DNA of 64,000 nucleotides from Clostridiales bacterium (GCA_003343885.1 QAKH01000079.1:62001-126000), one strand, 5' to 3'; shown: positions 43,385-52,012, counted from the stretch's first letter. Program-made: numbers and translations. The notes: generated by a model not told the origin, from the sequence alone.

Positions 43385-44602
43385 ATGAAACAGAAACTTA
43401 CGCTTTCTCCCGATACATTTCTTTGGCGAAAAGGAACGGAAGGCTTGTTATACGAGTCGGCGCGAGAAACCATGTTCCATTTCAACGTAACGGATTCGAT
43501 CAGAGAATTATGCCGAGTATTCGAGGATTATGATAATTTGTATTCCGCATCGTTCGATCCGGAAACTCTCGATAATGATGCACGGTCATTCATCAATGAA
43601 ATCACAACCCGGGGATTCGGCCGGATTACATCTTCTGAAACTCCGATTATTTCTCTGCCGCCGATGCTCAATATTCAGCACGACATCAAACGGCTGAAGA
43701 AGGATCCGGAGCGTGAGATCGGAGAAAATGTTTTGGAATATCTGTCTTCTTTAACCATATACATCGGAGGTCTATGTTGTAACAAGTCTTATTTCAAACA
43801 GATTATTTATCCGATCTGTTCGGAGGAGCATCTGAGCAGTGAAACGATTGTTCGATTCTTGGACAAAGTATGGACTCCGTCGCTGCAGAGAATCAATTTG
43901 GTCGTTTCGGATGTTACCGATCGAGAGATCATCCAGATGGAGCAACGTTTGAAGGCATATAAAGAACAAATCGTATTCTATGTTCTCTATGCGGGTTTAC
44001 ATGATAAAACAACTGCGCCATATACGCTCGCTAAAGCCGGATATAGGGTACGTTTCATCTGCGAACAGCCAGACAATGTGCCGAAGGCATTCGACATGGA
44101 AAAGCCGATGGAAAAAGAACAGCGGTTGTCGCTCCCGTTCGGATACGATTTAATCGTCCGGAACGACCGCGAATACAGAGAATGGAGTGAACTGGTGGAA
44201 AAACTTGAAGTGAAAGACTTTGCAATGGTTCCGGTATATGACGATAACAAGGAATTTTTCGACTGCAACGTATTCCTTTCCGAAGCGGACATTAAACAAA
44301 TCCGATTGTCCCGTCGCGAAATTTTCGCTCACCAGGCAGTCAATATCGAAGCATTCGGTAATTTGATAGTAATGCCTGACGGCCGGATTTATTCGGATGT
44401 AACGGCGCCGTCTCTCGGGACGATCGACGATTCGATATACGATCTAATCGTCCGTGAATTGCAAGAGAATTATGCATGGCGAAAAATTCGCGACTCCGAA
44501 TCCTGCAAGAATTGCGTTTATCAGTGGTTATGTCCGTCGCCGTCGCCATATGAACGAGCCACCGGGAAAAAGACGGTTTGTACGTTCCGAGAAAACGGAT
44601 GA
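43385..44602 (+). CDS. Pseudo-radical-SAM protein, partner of the maturase
   Basis: 405 residues with the length and C-terminal layout of a SPASM maturase, but no Cx3Cx2C: the corresponding place reads YIGGLCCNKSYFKQII. The C-terminus keeps a cysteine set (SCKNCVYQWLCPSPSPYERA) like SPASM. The N-terminal part (SPDTFLWRKGTEGLLYESAR) could bind the precursor leader. This fits the pseudo-rSAM family described with the GG-Bacteroidales maturase (TIGR04150); a role in holding the substrate is inferred. The first leader element begins 8 bases after its stop. Confidence 0.8.
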   Translation: MKQKLTLSPDTFLWRKGTEGLLYESARETMFHFNVTDSIRELCRVFEDYDNLYSASFDPETLDNDARSFINEITTRGFGRITSSETPIISLPPMLNIQHDIKRLKKDPEREIGENVLEYLSSLTIYIGGLCCNKSYFKQIIYPICSEEHLSSETIVRFLDKVWTPSLQRINLVVSDVTDREIIQMEQRLKAYKEQIVFYVLYAGLHDKTTAPYTLAKAGYRVRFICEQPDNVPKAFDMEKPMEKEQRLSLPFGYDLIVRNDREYREWSELVEKLEVKDFAMVPVYDDNKEFFDCNVFLSEADIKQIRLSRREIFAHQAVNIEAFGNLIVMPDGRIYSDVTAPSLGTIDDSIYDLIVRELQENYAWRKIRDSESCKNCVYQWLCPSPSPYERATGKKTVCTFRENG

Positions 44603-44610
44603 GTTTCATG

Positions 44611-44703
44611 TTCGGGCTTGCCATCCGAATATGAAGAGCCACCCCGCGAGGAAGCAAAACCGAGTGCGACAGCCAATAAGTTTAACTAAAACACAGAAAG
44701 GCA
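44611..44703 (+). repeat. Precursor leader element, copy 1 of 6
   Basis: Hairpin 1 TTCGGG-CTTGCCA-TCCGAA, hairpin 2 region CACCCCGCGAGGAAG, then CAAAACCGAGTGCGAC and a variant (AGCCAATAAGTTTAACT) of the conserved single-stranded block, ending in GGCA. 123 bases separate it from the precursor ATG. See copies at 46438, 48215, 49681, 51566 and 57251. Confidence 0.85.
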
Positions 44704-44826
44704 TCAAGAGACGAAACAATTCTCCGGATTTCGGAATAGGATTTGGCGAACGACGGATACGGACACTCCGTCGCAGGACAAAAATCCGATAAAAATCTGT
44801 TGTATAAAACTTAAAACTCGAGAACC

Positions 44827-45078
44827 ATGAAATCGCTCAAGGTAAATCAGATCGAAAAGGCACGCCTTTCAAAAACGGAAATGGCTTACGTCACTGGAGG
44901 TGAAAGTTGTGGTTGTGCATGCCTGTATGCCGATTCGGGAGGGTCATCGACAGCGAGCAACAAGAATGCGAATGCAGCCAGCGGTTTGCATTCGCCCGGT
45001 ATGCTTCACATCACAGGCTATATGAATGAAGATGGATCATGGACCCTGTGTGATAAGTGGGTACTTATAGCTAAGTAA
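44827..45078 (+). CDS. RiPP precursor 1 (CxCxC class, GG leader)
   Basis: 83 residues. The leader KSLKVNQIEKARLSKTEMAY ends in VTGG at residue 25, the double-glycine cut site for a C39 peptidase. The core begins ESCGCACLYADSGGSS and keeps SNKNANAASG; one more Cys lies near the end (LCDKW). Precursors 2 and 3 share leader, CxCxC-x-Y, GGSS and the N-x-x-AN pattern. A long hairpin (45108-45191) separates it from the partner protease gene. Confidence 0.85.
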   Translation: MKSLKVNQIEKARLSKTEMAYVTGGESCGCACLYADSGGSSTASNKNANAASGLHSPGMLHITGYMNEDGSWTLCDKWVLIAK

Positions 45079-45107
45079 TCCATGGAATCTTAATAGATTG
45101 TATTTCA

Positions 45108-45191
45108 AACGCAAAATCAATTATATCTCATTATGCCCAAATGAATCCTTATCCCATCGGAGAGCATGATAAGGTTGATTGGTTTTGCGTT
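45108..45191 (+). terminator. Hairpin between precursor 1 and its partner gene
   Basis: AACGCAAAA (45108-45116) pairs with TTTTGCGTT (45183-45191) and an inner CCTTATC pairs with GATAAGG. It lies after the precursor stop and before the protease ATG, so it could attenuate transcription or protect the precursor mRNA 3' end. The loop is long, so a simple terminator is less certain here than in the other cassettes. Confidence 0.45.
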
Positions 45192-45217
45192 TTGATCCCG
45201 TATAAAATCATTCAGTT

Positions 45218-46405
45218 ATGAGCAAGTTCCTATACCCCCTGCTGCTCCTGCAATTCGTCGTGGTTTCCTGTTCGTCGCACGGACAGACGCCGCCGGCTGC
45301 CGACAACACGAATTTGCGCATCGATCAGGACAGAATCATTACCCCCGTCGTAATCAACGCAACGGATACGCTCGAAATGCTGTTCGATACGGGATGCTTG
45401 GTCGGCTGCATGCTGCCGCAGTCGCTCGCCGAAAATTACGCCGACTCTCTGACCGTTACGCAGCCCGGAGCCGTCGTATCGCATATCGCGGTCAAGGATA
45501 TATCGCTCGGCGGCCAATCGCTGAACGACAACAGGATTTACCATGTTCCCGACGAAGAGTTTGACGTTGTCGGGCCCGTCGACTTGCCATGTGTTATTGC
45601 TCCGGCGTATGCTACCGAAGAACGAATTTGGTGTTTCGATTTCGATAACCGCATGTTTTCCATTCGCGAGACGGACACCTTGCCCGAGAACGCCATTGTT
45701 TATCCATTGCTATTTGCGAAGTATAAGGACCGGAAGATCGCTCCGTTCGTCAATATTCCGATGACCTTGTCTTACGGCGACCGCTCTTTGTCGACGGATT
45801 ATGTCTATCTGCTCGACACCGGCACGCCGTACGGATTCTGCATTACGGACCCTCCGGCAGAGCTGGAAGATTTCGTTTCGCGCATTCCCCATTGGAAAAT
45901 CGAGGATCGTTTTAGCGCGGAGATTCCCGACCGGCAGCATTTGGATTTCGAAGTCGACATCGATATGCCGCCCTTTGTCCTGCCGGACGTGCGCTGTGAT
46001 TTCGATACGGGATTGAGAAGCTTTGCAGAAGAATTCAAGAACTTTCTTCCCGGTATCGGCAAACCGATCGTAGGCACGCTCGGCATGCGCATACTCAAGC
46101 ATTTCAATATGATCCTCGATTTCAGGAACGACCGGCTCATACTCACTCCGGCACAGCGTACCTATCCCTCCAAACCGGTGAACCGGACAGGGTTCTGGTG
46201 CGATTCGCAAGGGGTGGTAACGAGAATCCGCACGAACGATGCTGCCTACGGGCAAGGGCTTCGTCTCAAAGACACCGTTATGACCGTCGACGGCATCCGG
46301 TGGACCGACATCCCCGAGGAGAAGAGGGAAGATATATATTCTACGGAAGAGCGTACCGTCTGGGAAATCCGTTCAGCGGATGGAACCAAAAAGATAATCA
46401 TCTGA
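45218..46405 (+). CDS. Exported aspartic protease-like lipoprotein with PDZ-like end (cassette 1)
   Basis: 395 residues. The N-terminus is a lipoprotein signal (MSKFLYPLLLLQFVVVSCSS, lipobox VVSC). Two aspartic-protease motifs are present in one chain: LFDTGCLVG near residue 56 and LLDTGTPYG near 199, the pepsin-type arrangement rather than a one-motif retropepsin. The C-terminal 70 residues (RIRTNDAAYGQGLRLKDTVM, VDGIRW) resemble a PDZ domain. It likely acts in the periplasm on the exported peptide of its own cassette. Relation to the protease of cassette 2 is clear by layout. Confidence 0.7.
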   Translation: MSKFLYPLLLLQFVVVSCSSHGQTPPAADNTNLRIDQDRIITPVVINATDTLEMLFDTGCLVGCMLPQSLAENYADSLTVTQPGAVVSHIAVKDISLGGQSLNDNRIYHVPDEEFDVVGPVDLPCVIAPAYATEERIWCFDFDNRMFSIRETDTLPENAIVYPLLFAKYKDRKIAPFVNIPMTLSYGDRSLSTDYVYLLDTGTPYGFCITDPPAELEDFVSRIPHWKIEDRFSAEIPDRQHLDFEVDIDMPPFVLPDVRCDFDTGLRSFAEEFKNFLPGIGKPIVGTLGMRILKHFNMILDFRNDRLILTPAQRTYPSKPVNRTGFWCDSQGVVTRIRTNDAAYGQGLRLKDTVMTVDGIRWTDIPEEKREDIYSTEERTVWEIRSADGTKKIII

Positions 46406-46437
46406 AAACGGACTGCGGATAACCCGCCGGAGTTTCA

Positions 46438-46527
46438 TGCGGCTTTGCCAGCCCGACAAAAAACTTCCCGCGGGGAAACAAAACCGAGTGCGACAGCTCA
46501 TAAGTTCAACTAAAACACAAAAAGGCA
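46438..46527 (+). repeat. Precursor leader element, copy 2 of 6
   Basis: Hairpin 1 GGCT-TTGCC-AGCC (different stem, same TTGCC loop), hairpin 2 TTCCC-GCG-GGGAA, then CAAAACCGAGTGCGA and CAGCTCATAAGTTCAACT, ending GGCA. 124 bases separate it from the precursor ATG. Confidence 0.85.
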
Positions 46528-46651
46528 GCAAGAGGTAATATAATTCTCCGGATTTCGGAGCAGGATTCGGAGAACAGCGGATCCGGATAACTCCGTCGCA
46601 AGGCAAAAATCCGATAAAAATCTGTTGTATAAAACCTAAAACACGAGAACC

Positions 46652-46897
46652 ATGAAATCGCTTAAAGTGAATCAGATCGAGAAAAACAACCTTTCGGAAA
46701 AGGAAATGAGCAGCGTCAAAGGTGGAAATGTCTGCAATTGCGCCTGTTATTATCGAAATGTCGGCGGCTCCTCCATCGAGGCGAACGGACAGGCCAATTG
46801 GGCTGGAAATAAAAATTCGATTCATAAAACAGTCGACTCAGCCCTTATGATAGATGATGGCAATGGAGGTTGCCGTGATTTTTGGCGAACGAAATAA
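46652..46897 (+). CDS. RiPP precursor 2 (CxCxC class, GG leader)
   Basis: 81 residues. Leader KSLKVNQIEKNNLSEKEMSS ends VKGG at residue 25. Core begins NVCNCACYYRNVGGSS and has NGQANWAGN; a fourth Cys is in GGCRDFW near the end. The ATG is followed by nearly the same DNA as in precursors 1 and 3, so the leaders arose by duplication. Substrate of the radical SAM enzyme by inference. Confidence 0.85.
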   Translation: MKSLKVNQIEKNNLSEKEMSSVKGGNVCNCACYYRNVGGSSIEANGQANWAGNKNSIHKTVDSALMIDDGNGGCRDFWRTK

Positions 46898-46912
46898 TGA
46901 GACTTATCAATA

Positions 46913-46929
46913 ACTATATAAGCTATAGT
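46913..46929 (+). terminator. Small hairpin between precursor 2 and its partner gene
   Basis: ACTATA at 46913-46918 pairs with TATAGT at 46924-46929 around a TAAGC loop. It is much weaker than the hairpins of cassettes 3-6 but holds the same position between precursor and partner. Confidence 0.3.
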
Positions 46930-46964
46930 ATATTGGAGAGTTTACATTGAAGCGGACGATTATC

Positions 46965-48200
46965 ATGTTTCGGATACTCATTATTTTCATTCTGTTCCTC
47001 GCTTCGGCCTGCATCCGTCGGGACGAAGGAGCGCAGTCGCACGTTCCGGTATGCACCCTCGAACCCGCAGCTGCGAGATTCGAGTACGACATGATAGGAC
47101 ATCCGGTCATCGAAACGAAGTTGGATTCCGCTCATACGTGTAAGCTGATTTTCGATACGGGAAGTGCCGGAATGCTCGTCCTGGACAAGTGCTTTGCAGA
47201 AAAGAGCGGCCTGATCGACCGGTTCCGCCCTACGGAGACACTGAAGTCGGGATGGGATTTCAGGCGAGACATTCCCAGCATGACCGTGGAGCACCCCGTC
47301 TCGATATCGATCGGGAATAGTCGGGTCTGCTATTCCGAATGTCGGATCGTGGACGGGCGCTCTTTGAACATGCTTGCGGCCGACGGCATTTTCTCCATTC
47401 CGCTCGAAGAGACCCGCACGTGGGAGCTCGACTGCGAAAACAAATGCCTCGCCGTATACGATTGGCCCGTTTTCTCGTTGCCGGGTATCTCCTTGCAGCT
47501 GGATGTCGTCGGGAACCAGTTCGTTATCCGGGATTTCCCGTTTCGGTTTCATTGCCGGAACGAATACGTGCGGCCACGGGTCGATTTGGTATTGGATACC
47601 GGAAGCCCCGCATCCCTCGTCTATCTGTATGCCGAGCCCGACAGTACGATGCGTGCGGTCCTGAACGACGAGACCACACGCAAATACGTCTGTCCTTCCA
47701 AGAACGGAGTCTTACCGACTTGCTATCGGCTGAATGAATATGGATTATTGAACCGCAAATTATGGATCGAGCACCGCGAACTGTTGCGTCCGTGGCGTAT
47801 TTCGGGAGAGCGCGAGATGGTTGTGGCAGGCATGGACTTTTCGAAGTCGTTCAATCTGCGGTTCCATCCGGCCCGACACCGTATCGAACTGTTCCCCATC
47901 GCATACGTCTCCCTGCAGGAGGATCAGAGCCGGCAGGAAGGGATGGCCGGATTCTGTTTCCGGGCTTTCCAAAGCAGGGAGGGGCACGCCGTAGTCGATT
48001 TCGTGAAGGAAGGATCGTATTGGCAGGATTTCGGTGTGGAAGAAGGGGATGTGATTCTCGATGTGGACGGTCGGCGGTTGTTCGACCTTCCCCGCTCTTA
48101 TTTCGACGAAACAGAATCCGAGCATTCGTTTACGATCGTTCGGGACCGGGATACGCTGTTCATCCGTTCCGGAACACCTCCGACCAGCGGAACCCCATGA
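46965..48200 (+). CDS. Exported aspartic protease-like lipoprotein (cassette 2)
   Basis: 411 residues from ATG 46965; a TTG six codons upstream is less likely because the ATG gives a clean lipoprotein signal (MFRILIIFILFLASACIRRD). Two DTG motifs: LIFDTGSAGM near residue 63 and LVLDTGSPAS near 211. The C-terminal 80 residues (SYWQDFGVEEGDVILDVDGR) look PDZ-like. Same domain order as the cassette 1 protease but low identity. Periplasmic processing of the matured peptide is inferred from place and class. Confidence 0.7.
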   Translation: MFRILIIFILFLASACIRRDEGAQSHVPVCTLEPAAARFEYDMIGHPVIETKLDSAHTCKLIFDTGSAGMLVLDKCFAEKSGLIDRFRPTETLKSGWDFRRDIPSMTVEHPVSISIGNSRVCYSECRIVDGRSLNMLAADGIFSIPLEETRTWELDCENKCLAVYDWPVFSLPGISLQLDVVGNQFVIRDFPFRFHCRNEYVRPRVDLVLDTGSPASLVYLYAEPDSTMRAVLNDETTRKYVCPSKNGVLPTCYRLNEYGLLNRKLWIEHRELLRPWRISGEREMVVAGMDFSKSFNLRFHPARHRIELFPIAYVSLQEDQSRQEGMAGFCFRAFQSREGHAVVDFVKEGSYWQDFGVEEGDVILDVDGRRLFDLPRSYFDETESEHSFTIVRDRDTLFIRSGTPPTSGTP

Positions 48201-48214
48201 CTTCCATTCGTATC

Positions 48215-48308
48215 ATTCGGACTTGCCATCCGAATATGAAGAGCCACCCCGCGAGGAAGCAAAACCGAGTGCGACAGCTCATATGTTCAACTAAAACACA
48301 GAAAGGCA
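48215..48308 (+). repeat. Precursor leader element, copy 3 of 6
   Basis: Hairpin 1 TTCGGA-CTTGCCA-TCCGAA, then GAGCCACCCCGCGAGGAAG, CAAAACCGAGTGCGA and CAGCTCATATGTTCAACT, ending GGCA. 121 bases separate it from the precursor ATG. Almost identical to copy 1 over the first 50 bases. Confidence 0.85.
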
Positions 48309-48429
48309 GTGCAGAGATAGAGTTATTTTCCGGATTGACGGAATGTTACCCGGAAAACGGCAGATTGAATCGTTCTGACGAAAAACAAAAGTTTCAGTTG
48401 TGATGTATAACCTGTAAAAAACGAAGATT

Positions 48430-48678
48430 ATGAAATCGCTCAAGGTAAATCAGATTGAAAAAAACAATCTTTCGGAAAAGGAGATGCAACACATAGCCGG
48501 GGGCAAACCAGCAGGAATGTGTGGTTGCGGCTGTATGTATGAGGGCCATGGCGGGTCTTCATCCATGGACAACGGACTGGCAAATGCCGATACCGGAATT
48601 TGGACCGGGGATAAATTCACATGCATCCAGTCCGTAATCGTCGTAGCTAAAAGGAAGGACAATTTAACTACCGAATAG
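48430..48678 (+). CDS. RiPP precursor 3 (CxCxC class, GG leader)
   Basis: 82 residues. Leader KSLKVNQIEKNNLSEKEMQH ends IAGG at residue 25. Core KPAGMCGCGCMYEGHGGSSS continues with NGLANADTG; a fourth Cys is in FTCIQS. It shares CxCxC-x-Y, GGSS and N-x-x-AN with precursors 1 and 2, while the C-terminal thirds differ. Confidence 0.85.
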   Translation: MKSLKVNQIEKNNLSEKEMQHIAGGKPAGMCGCGCMYEGHGGSSSMDNGLANADTGIWTGDKFTCIQSVIVVAKRKDNLTTE

Positions 48679-48687
48679 CTTCCATCC

Positions 48688-48718
48688 TTACCTGCGGCTC
48701 GGAATGGGCCGCAGGTAA
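48688..48718 (+). terminator. Hairpin between precursor 3 and its partner gene
   Basis: TTACCTGCGGC (48688-48698) is the exact reverse complement of GCCGCAGGTAA (48708-48718), loop of nine bases, followed by ATAAAAACTTTT. A good attenuator candidate that would leave the precursor more abundant than the GLPGLI gene. Confidence 0.65.
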
Positions 48719-48734
48719 ATAAAAACTTTTGCTT

Positions 48735-49670
48735 ATGAGAACTTTCTTGATCTTGCTGTCTGCACTCTCGATTTCGTGGTTGACGGCTTCGGCGCAGCAT
48801 TATTCTCCGGAGGTCAGAGACCCGGGCGCAAAATATCCGATCGACACCTGCCGTCTCTGCGTAACCTACGACTTCGCCTATGTGGAAGATACGTTGGATA
48901 TGAAGATCCTGCACGACCGCACGCTGCTCGAAATAGGACCGAGCACGAGTCGCTATTACAGTCAGTACACCGATCGGATCGACTCAATGGCCTATCTTTA
49001 TTATGTGGATATTCCGCCGACGGATATCGCCCGTCTGGAGAGTGGCATCCCATTGTGGGACTGGATGCAACCCGATGAACAGGCGTGGTATTGCGATGTA
49101 TATACTTTCCCGAAGGAGAAGAAACGGATGGTCTCCACCCGCTTCCTAAAGGAAGAATACCGATACGACGAGCCGGTCGAAGCGCTGGACTGGCGGATCA
49201 CGGAACAGACGGATACGGTTGCGGGGTATCTCTGCCGCAAGGCGGTCGCGACCTTCCGCGGCAGAACATGGGAGGCATGGTTCGCGCCGGAGATTCCTCA
49301 GGCGCACGGACCGTGGAAGCTGGGCGGTCTGCCCGGGCTGATTCTGAAAGCTGCCGACACGGAGGGGCTCTTCCGCTGGACGGCGATCGGACTGGAACAA
49401 CCCGTCGGACGGATGATTCACGACTATGCGGACAAGGCGCTGAACGGTACGAACCGTCATGAGCTCATCATTCCGTCGCACAAGAAAGTCAAGTGTTCGC
49501 GTAAGGACGTCGACCGCCTGTGGCGCAGGCAGTGGCTGGCCCCGTTGACGATGATGTTTCTGGACGGAGAGGAGCATATCATCTACGACATGAGTACGCA
49601 AAAGACGGTCGAGATCGACATCAACTACATCCCCGAGGGCTATTATCCGAAACTGGAACTGGACATATGA
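48735..49670 (+). CDS. GLPGLI-family exported protein (cassette 3)
   Basis: 311 residues from ATG 48735 (TTG two codons earlier rejected). A signal peptide (MRTFLILLSALSISWLTASA, cut after AQ) directs export. The family motif appears as LGGLPGLILKAAD near residue 208, preceded by the usual W-x-AWF-x-P-x-IP-x-x-x-GPWK block. GLPGLI proteins (TIGR01200) are periplasmic beta-rich proteins of unknown activity in Bacteroidota. Two more copies lie in cassettes 5 and 6, each right after a precursor gene. Confidence 0.85.
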   Translation: MRTFLILLSALSISWLTASAQHYSPEVRDPGAKYPIDTCRLCVTYDFAYVEDTLDMKILHDRTLLEIGPSTSRYYSQYTDRIDSMAYLYYVDIPPTDIARLESGIPLWDWMQPDEQAWYCDVYTFPKEKKRMVSTRFLKEEYRYDEPVEALDWRITEQTDTVAGYLCRKAVATFRGRTWEAWFAPEIPQAHGPWKLGGLPGLILKAADTEGLFRWTAIGLEQPVGRMIHDYADKALNGTNRHELIIPSHKKVKCSRKDVDRLWRRQWLAPLTMMFLDGEEHIIYDMSTQKTVEIDINYIPEGYYPKLELDI

Positions 49671-49680
49671 ATTTTTCCGA

Positions 49681-49774
49681 TTCGGACTTGCCATCCGAAT
49701 ACGAAAAAGCCTTCCCGCGAGGAAGCAAAACCGAGTGCGACAGCTCATAAGTTCAACTAAAACGCAGAAAGGCA
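49681..49774 (+). repeat. Precursor leader element, copy 4 of 6
   Basis: Hairpin 1 TTCGGA-CTTGCCA-TCCGAA, hairpin 2 CTTCC-CGCGA-GGAAG, then CAAAACCGAGTGCGA and CAGCTCATAAGTTCAACT, ending GGCA. 122 bases separate it from the precursor ATG. This copy shows both stems most clearly. Confidence 0.85.
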
Positions 49775-49896
49775 CTGCAAAGATAATAATCTTTCAGAAT
49801 CATTCTTACGATTCAGAGAGCGGCAGTTCAAGGAATACTGTCGAAAAGCAAAAGTCCTAATCCAAATAGTATTAAAATCGACCAAAAACTACAATT

Positions 49897-50118
49897 ATGA
49901 AATCGATGAAAGATTTTGCTGCACAGCAGCTCTCGAAAAAGCAGATGAACGATGTAAAAGGCGGCGCCTTCTGCCGAGCTTACAGCAAAGCGAGCGGACA
50001 AGAAATCGCTCATGGTAATTTTCCTGGCCAGACAACTGCCGGTGCGACCGTAAAAATGGAGATCGAACTCAATCGGGCCGGCTGGCAACAGGGAAGCTAT
50101 ACGGTAAGCTGCGCATAG
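49897..50118 (+). CDS. RiPP precursor 4 (FAAQQL-leader class)
   Basis: 73 residues. Leader KSMKDFAAQQLSKKQMNDVK ends in GG at residue 23. The core AFCRAYSKASGQEIAHGNFP has one Cys at core position 3 and one at the second-last residue (TVSCA), so the ends could be tied by a disulfide. Precursors 5 and 6 share the FAAQQL-x-x-x-QM leader. The core is unlike precursors 1-3, so a different maturation is likely. Confidence 0.8.
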   Translation: MKSMKDFAAQQLSKKQMNDVKGGAFCRAYSKASGQEIAHGNFPGQTTAGATVKMEIELNRAGWQQGSYTVSCA

Positions 50119-50127
50119 TTCATAAAA

Positions 50128-50155
50128 AAGAGACAGGGGATATCCCCTGTCTCTT
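50128..50155 (+). terminator. Perfect 28-base palindrome between precursor 4 and partner
   Basis: AAGAGACAGGGGAT followed directly by its reverse complement ATCCCCTGTCTCTT. It has A-rich flank upstream and no strong T run downstream. Position matches the other post-precursor hairpins. Confidence 0.6.
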
Positions 50156-50187
50156 ACCTGCCTCCATCACCTTTAGAAACTGCCATT

Positions 50188-51495
50188 ATGAAACATCCAC
50201 TTGTTTATCTGCTTTTTTTGTTTTCGACAATCAACGTCTGCGGGCAGCATCCGTCTTCCGTCCGCATATCGGGTTCGGTCGCCGACAGTCTCGATGCCGA
50301 GGGCCGCACAGCTTATCTGTTCACCTATTTCGACAATCAGGCGGCCTTCATCGATTCCTGCCGGATTTGCGGCGGGCGTTTCGTGTTGGAGGGGCGGATT
50401 CCGTTCGACGAAGTGGCGGCCGAGGTTCTCATCGAACGCGTACCGCTCTCTTCCGGCTCGATCGTCGTCCGAAGCGGCGACCGGATAGACTTCGCATTCG
50501 CGCCGCTGGGGCGGATGGGCCGTCCGGAGGTATCGGGGTCCGAATCCCAAGAGGAGCTGTGCAGCGTCCTCGGGGCTCCGGTCGTAACACTGCGCAAACG
50601 GTTGCAAGCCGAATCTCTGAATTTGTCGCCCGACGACGACCGCCGTGCAGCACTCGCAACACGTATCGACTCCTGCTTCCGCGCCGAAGGGCTGTTGTGG
50701 CGGGAGCTGCTGCGGACCACCCGAAGCGGGTTCAATGCGGTATATGCCTGCCTCAATCTTTTGCCGGATCTGTCGGAGAGCGAACAGACCGAGACATACG
50801 CATATATCCGTGCAAAATTCCCCGACAATGCGAATCTTTCGATGCTTACGGGAACGACTCCTTCCGGTGAACCCATACCCGCGATGACGCCCGAGAGCCG
50901 CGAGGCATTCAACCGTTATGCCTGCATCGTAGGCGATCCGCTCCCTTACCCGGACCCGGTCGAAGAAGAAGCCGGATTCGAACTCACGATAGCCCCTCCG
51001 GGTTCCGCGATTTCGGACGCGGACAACCCCACGGATGCAGACGAAGACAAACCGGCGATCCCGTATCGCTGCGGGGATACCGTCGTCAGCTTCAGTCTGC
51101 CCGACAGAGAGGGCAAGGAAACGTCGTGGCGCAGCCTGCAAACGCCTTACGTGCTGATCGATTTCTGGGCCTCGTGGTGCCTTCCGTGCCGCGAGGAGAT
51201 GCCGGGGCTGCTGGCTGCGGCCCGCGATTACGAAAGAACGCTTGCGGTATACGCCGTATCCATCGACGAGAACCTGAACCGCTGGAAGCAGGCCGTAGAG
51301 GCTGACGGGAGCGGCACGGCGCTGACCCATGTAATCCTGCGCAAGGACGATCCGGACTACGACCGTCTGTTCCGAATGTTCGGTATCGAGACCATCCCGC
51401 ACAACTTCCTGCTGGATGCCGACGGGAAGATCGTCGCCGTCGATCTGCGCGGCGATGCGCTGCGCTCGAAGCTCGAAGAGCTGCAACGGGAATAA
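50188..51495 (+). CDS. Exported TlpA/AhpC-type thiol-disulfide protein (cassette 4)
   Basis: 435 residues. A signal peptide (MKHPLVYLLFLFSTINVCGQ) leads to an N-terminal DUF4369-like beta domain (about residues 25-130), a helical middle, and a thioredoxin-fold C-terminus with DFWASWCLPCREEMPG (CxxC near residue 331) and the cis-proline region GIETIPHNFLLD. Such proteins reduce or rearrange disulfides in the periplasm. It follows precursor 4, whose core has two cysteines, which makes that peptide a likely substrate. Confidence 0.8.
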   Translation: MKHPLVYLLFLFSTINVCGQHPSSVRISGSVADSLDAEGRTAYLFTYFDNQAAFIDSCRICGGRFVLEGRIPFDEVAAEVLIERVPLSSGSIVVRSGDRIDFAFAPLGRMGRPEVSGSESQEELCSVLGAPVVTLRKRLQAESLNLSPDDDRRAALATRIDSCFRAEGLLWRELLRTTRSGFNAVYACLNLLPDLSESEQTETYAYIRAKFPDNANLSMLTGTTPSGEPIPAMTPESREAFNRYACIVGDPLPYPDPVEEEAGFELTIAPPGSAISDADNPTDADEDKPAIPYRCGDTVVSFSLPDREGKETSWRSLQTPYVLIDFWASWCLPCREEMPGLLAAARDYERTLAVYAVSIDENLNRWKQAVEADGSGTALTHVILRKDDPDYDRLFRMFGIETIPHNFLLDADGKIVAVDLRGDALRSKLEELQRE

Positions 51496-51565
51496 CGTTT
51501 CGGGAAACGCTGCCGAGGTAAAAACTCGCACCGAAACAATATTCCAAGAACCAATATAATGTTGA

Positions 51566-51664
51566 ATCCGGTTTTGCCGGCCTGATTCGACGAAAAAGCC
51601 CTCCCCTGGTGGGAACAAAACCGATTGCGACAGCTCATAAGTTCAACTAAAACGCAGAAAGGCA
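51566..51664 (+). repeat. Precursor leader element, copy 5 of 6
   Basis: Hairpin 1 CCGG-TTTTG-CCGG, hairpin 2 TCCC-CTGGT-GGGA (changed bases on both sides compared with copy 4), then CAAAACCGATTGCGA and CAGCTCATAAGTTCAACT, ending GGCA. 123 bases separate it from the precursor ATG. Confidence 0.85.
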
Positions 51665-51787
51665 TAAGAAAATGGAATTCTTTTCCGGATCATCGGGATA
51701 TGAATCGGGAAACGGCAGTTCAGGACGCCTGTCGAGATGCAAAAGTCCGGACCGAAACAGAATTCAAAATCGACAAAAACTACGACT

Positions 51788-52000
51788 ATGAAAACGAACA
51801 TGAAAAATTTTGCAGCACAGCAACTGACGAAAAAACAGATGAACGAAGCCAAGGGCGGATGGCGCTGTCTTGTTGTCACCAAATGGGGCGAAGGCGATAG
51901 CCCGAACGAAGGCTATTGGATCGATGTACCTGGTAATAACGCCAACGAGGCTGCAAACAATATCAAACGCCCGGCAGATGCGATTGGCATTGTTTGCTAA
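51788..52000 (+). CDS. RiPP precursor 5 (FAAQQL-leader class)
   Basis: 70 residues from ATG 51788. Leader KTNMKNFAAQQLTKKQMNEA ends KGG at residue 24. Core WRCLVVTKWGEGDSPNEGYW has Cys at core position 3; the last residue of the protein is also Cys (GIVC). This end-to-end cysteine pair matches precursor 4 and the presence of oxidoreductases. A longer frame upstream overlaps the leader element and is rejected. Confidence 0.8.
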   Translation: MKTNMKNFAAQQLTKKQMNEAKGGWRCLVVTKWGEGDSPNEGYWIDVPGNNANEAANNIKRPADAIGIVC

Positions 52001-52012
52001 ATAGAACTCGGG

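Noticed and set aside
46373..51665. Repeated minus-strand frames beginning MPFCVLVELMSC in several gaps
   Set aside because: They are the complement of the six-copy leader element, not repeated genes; conservation is at RNA level and the frames differ downstream.
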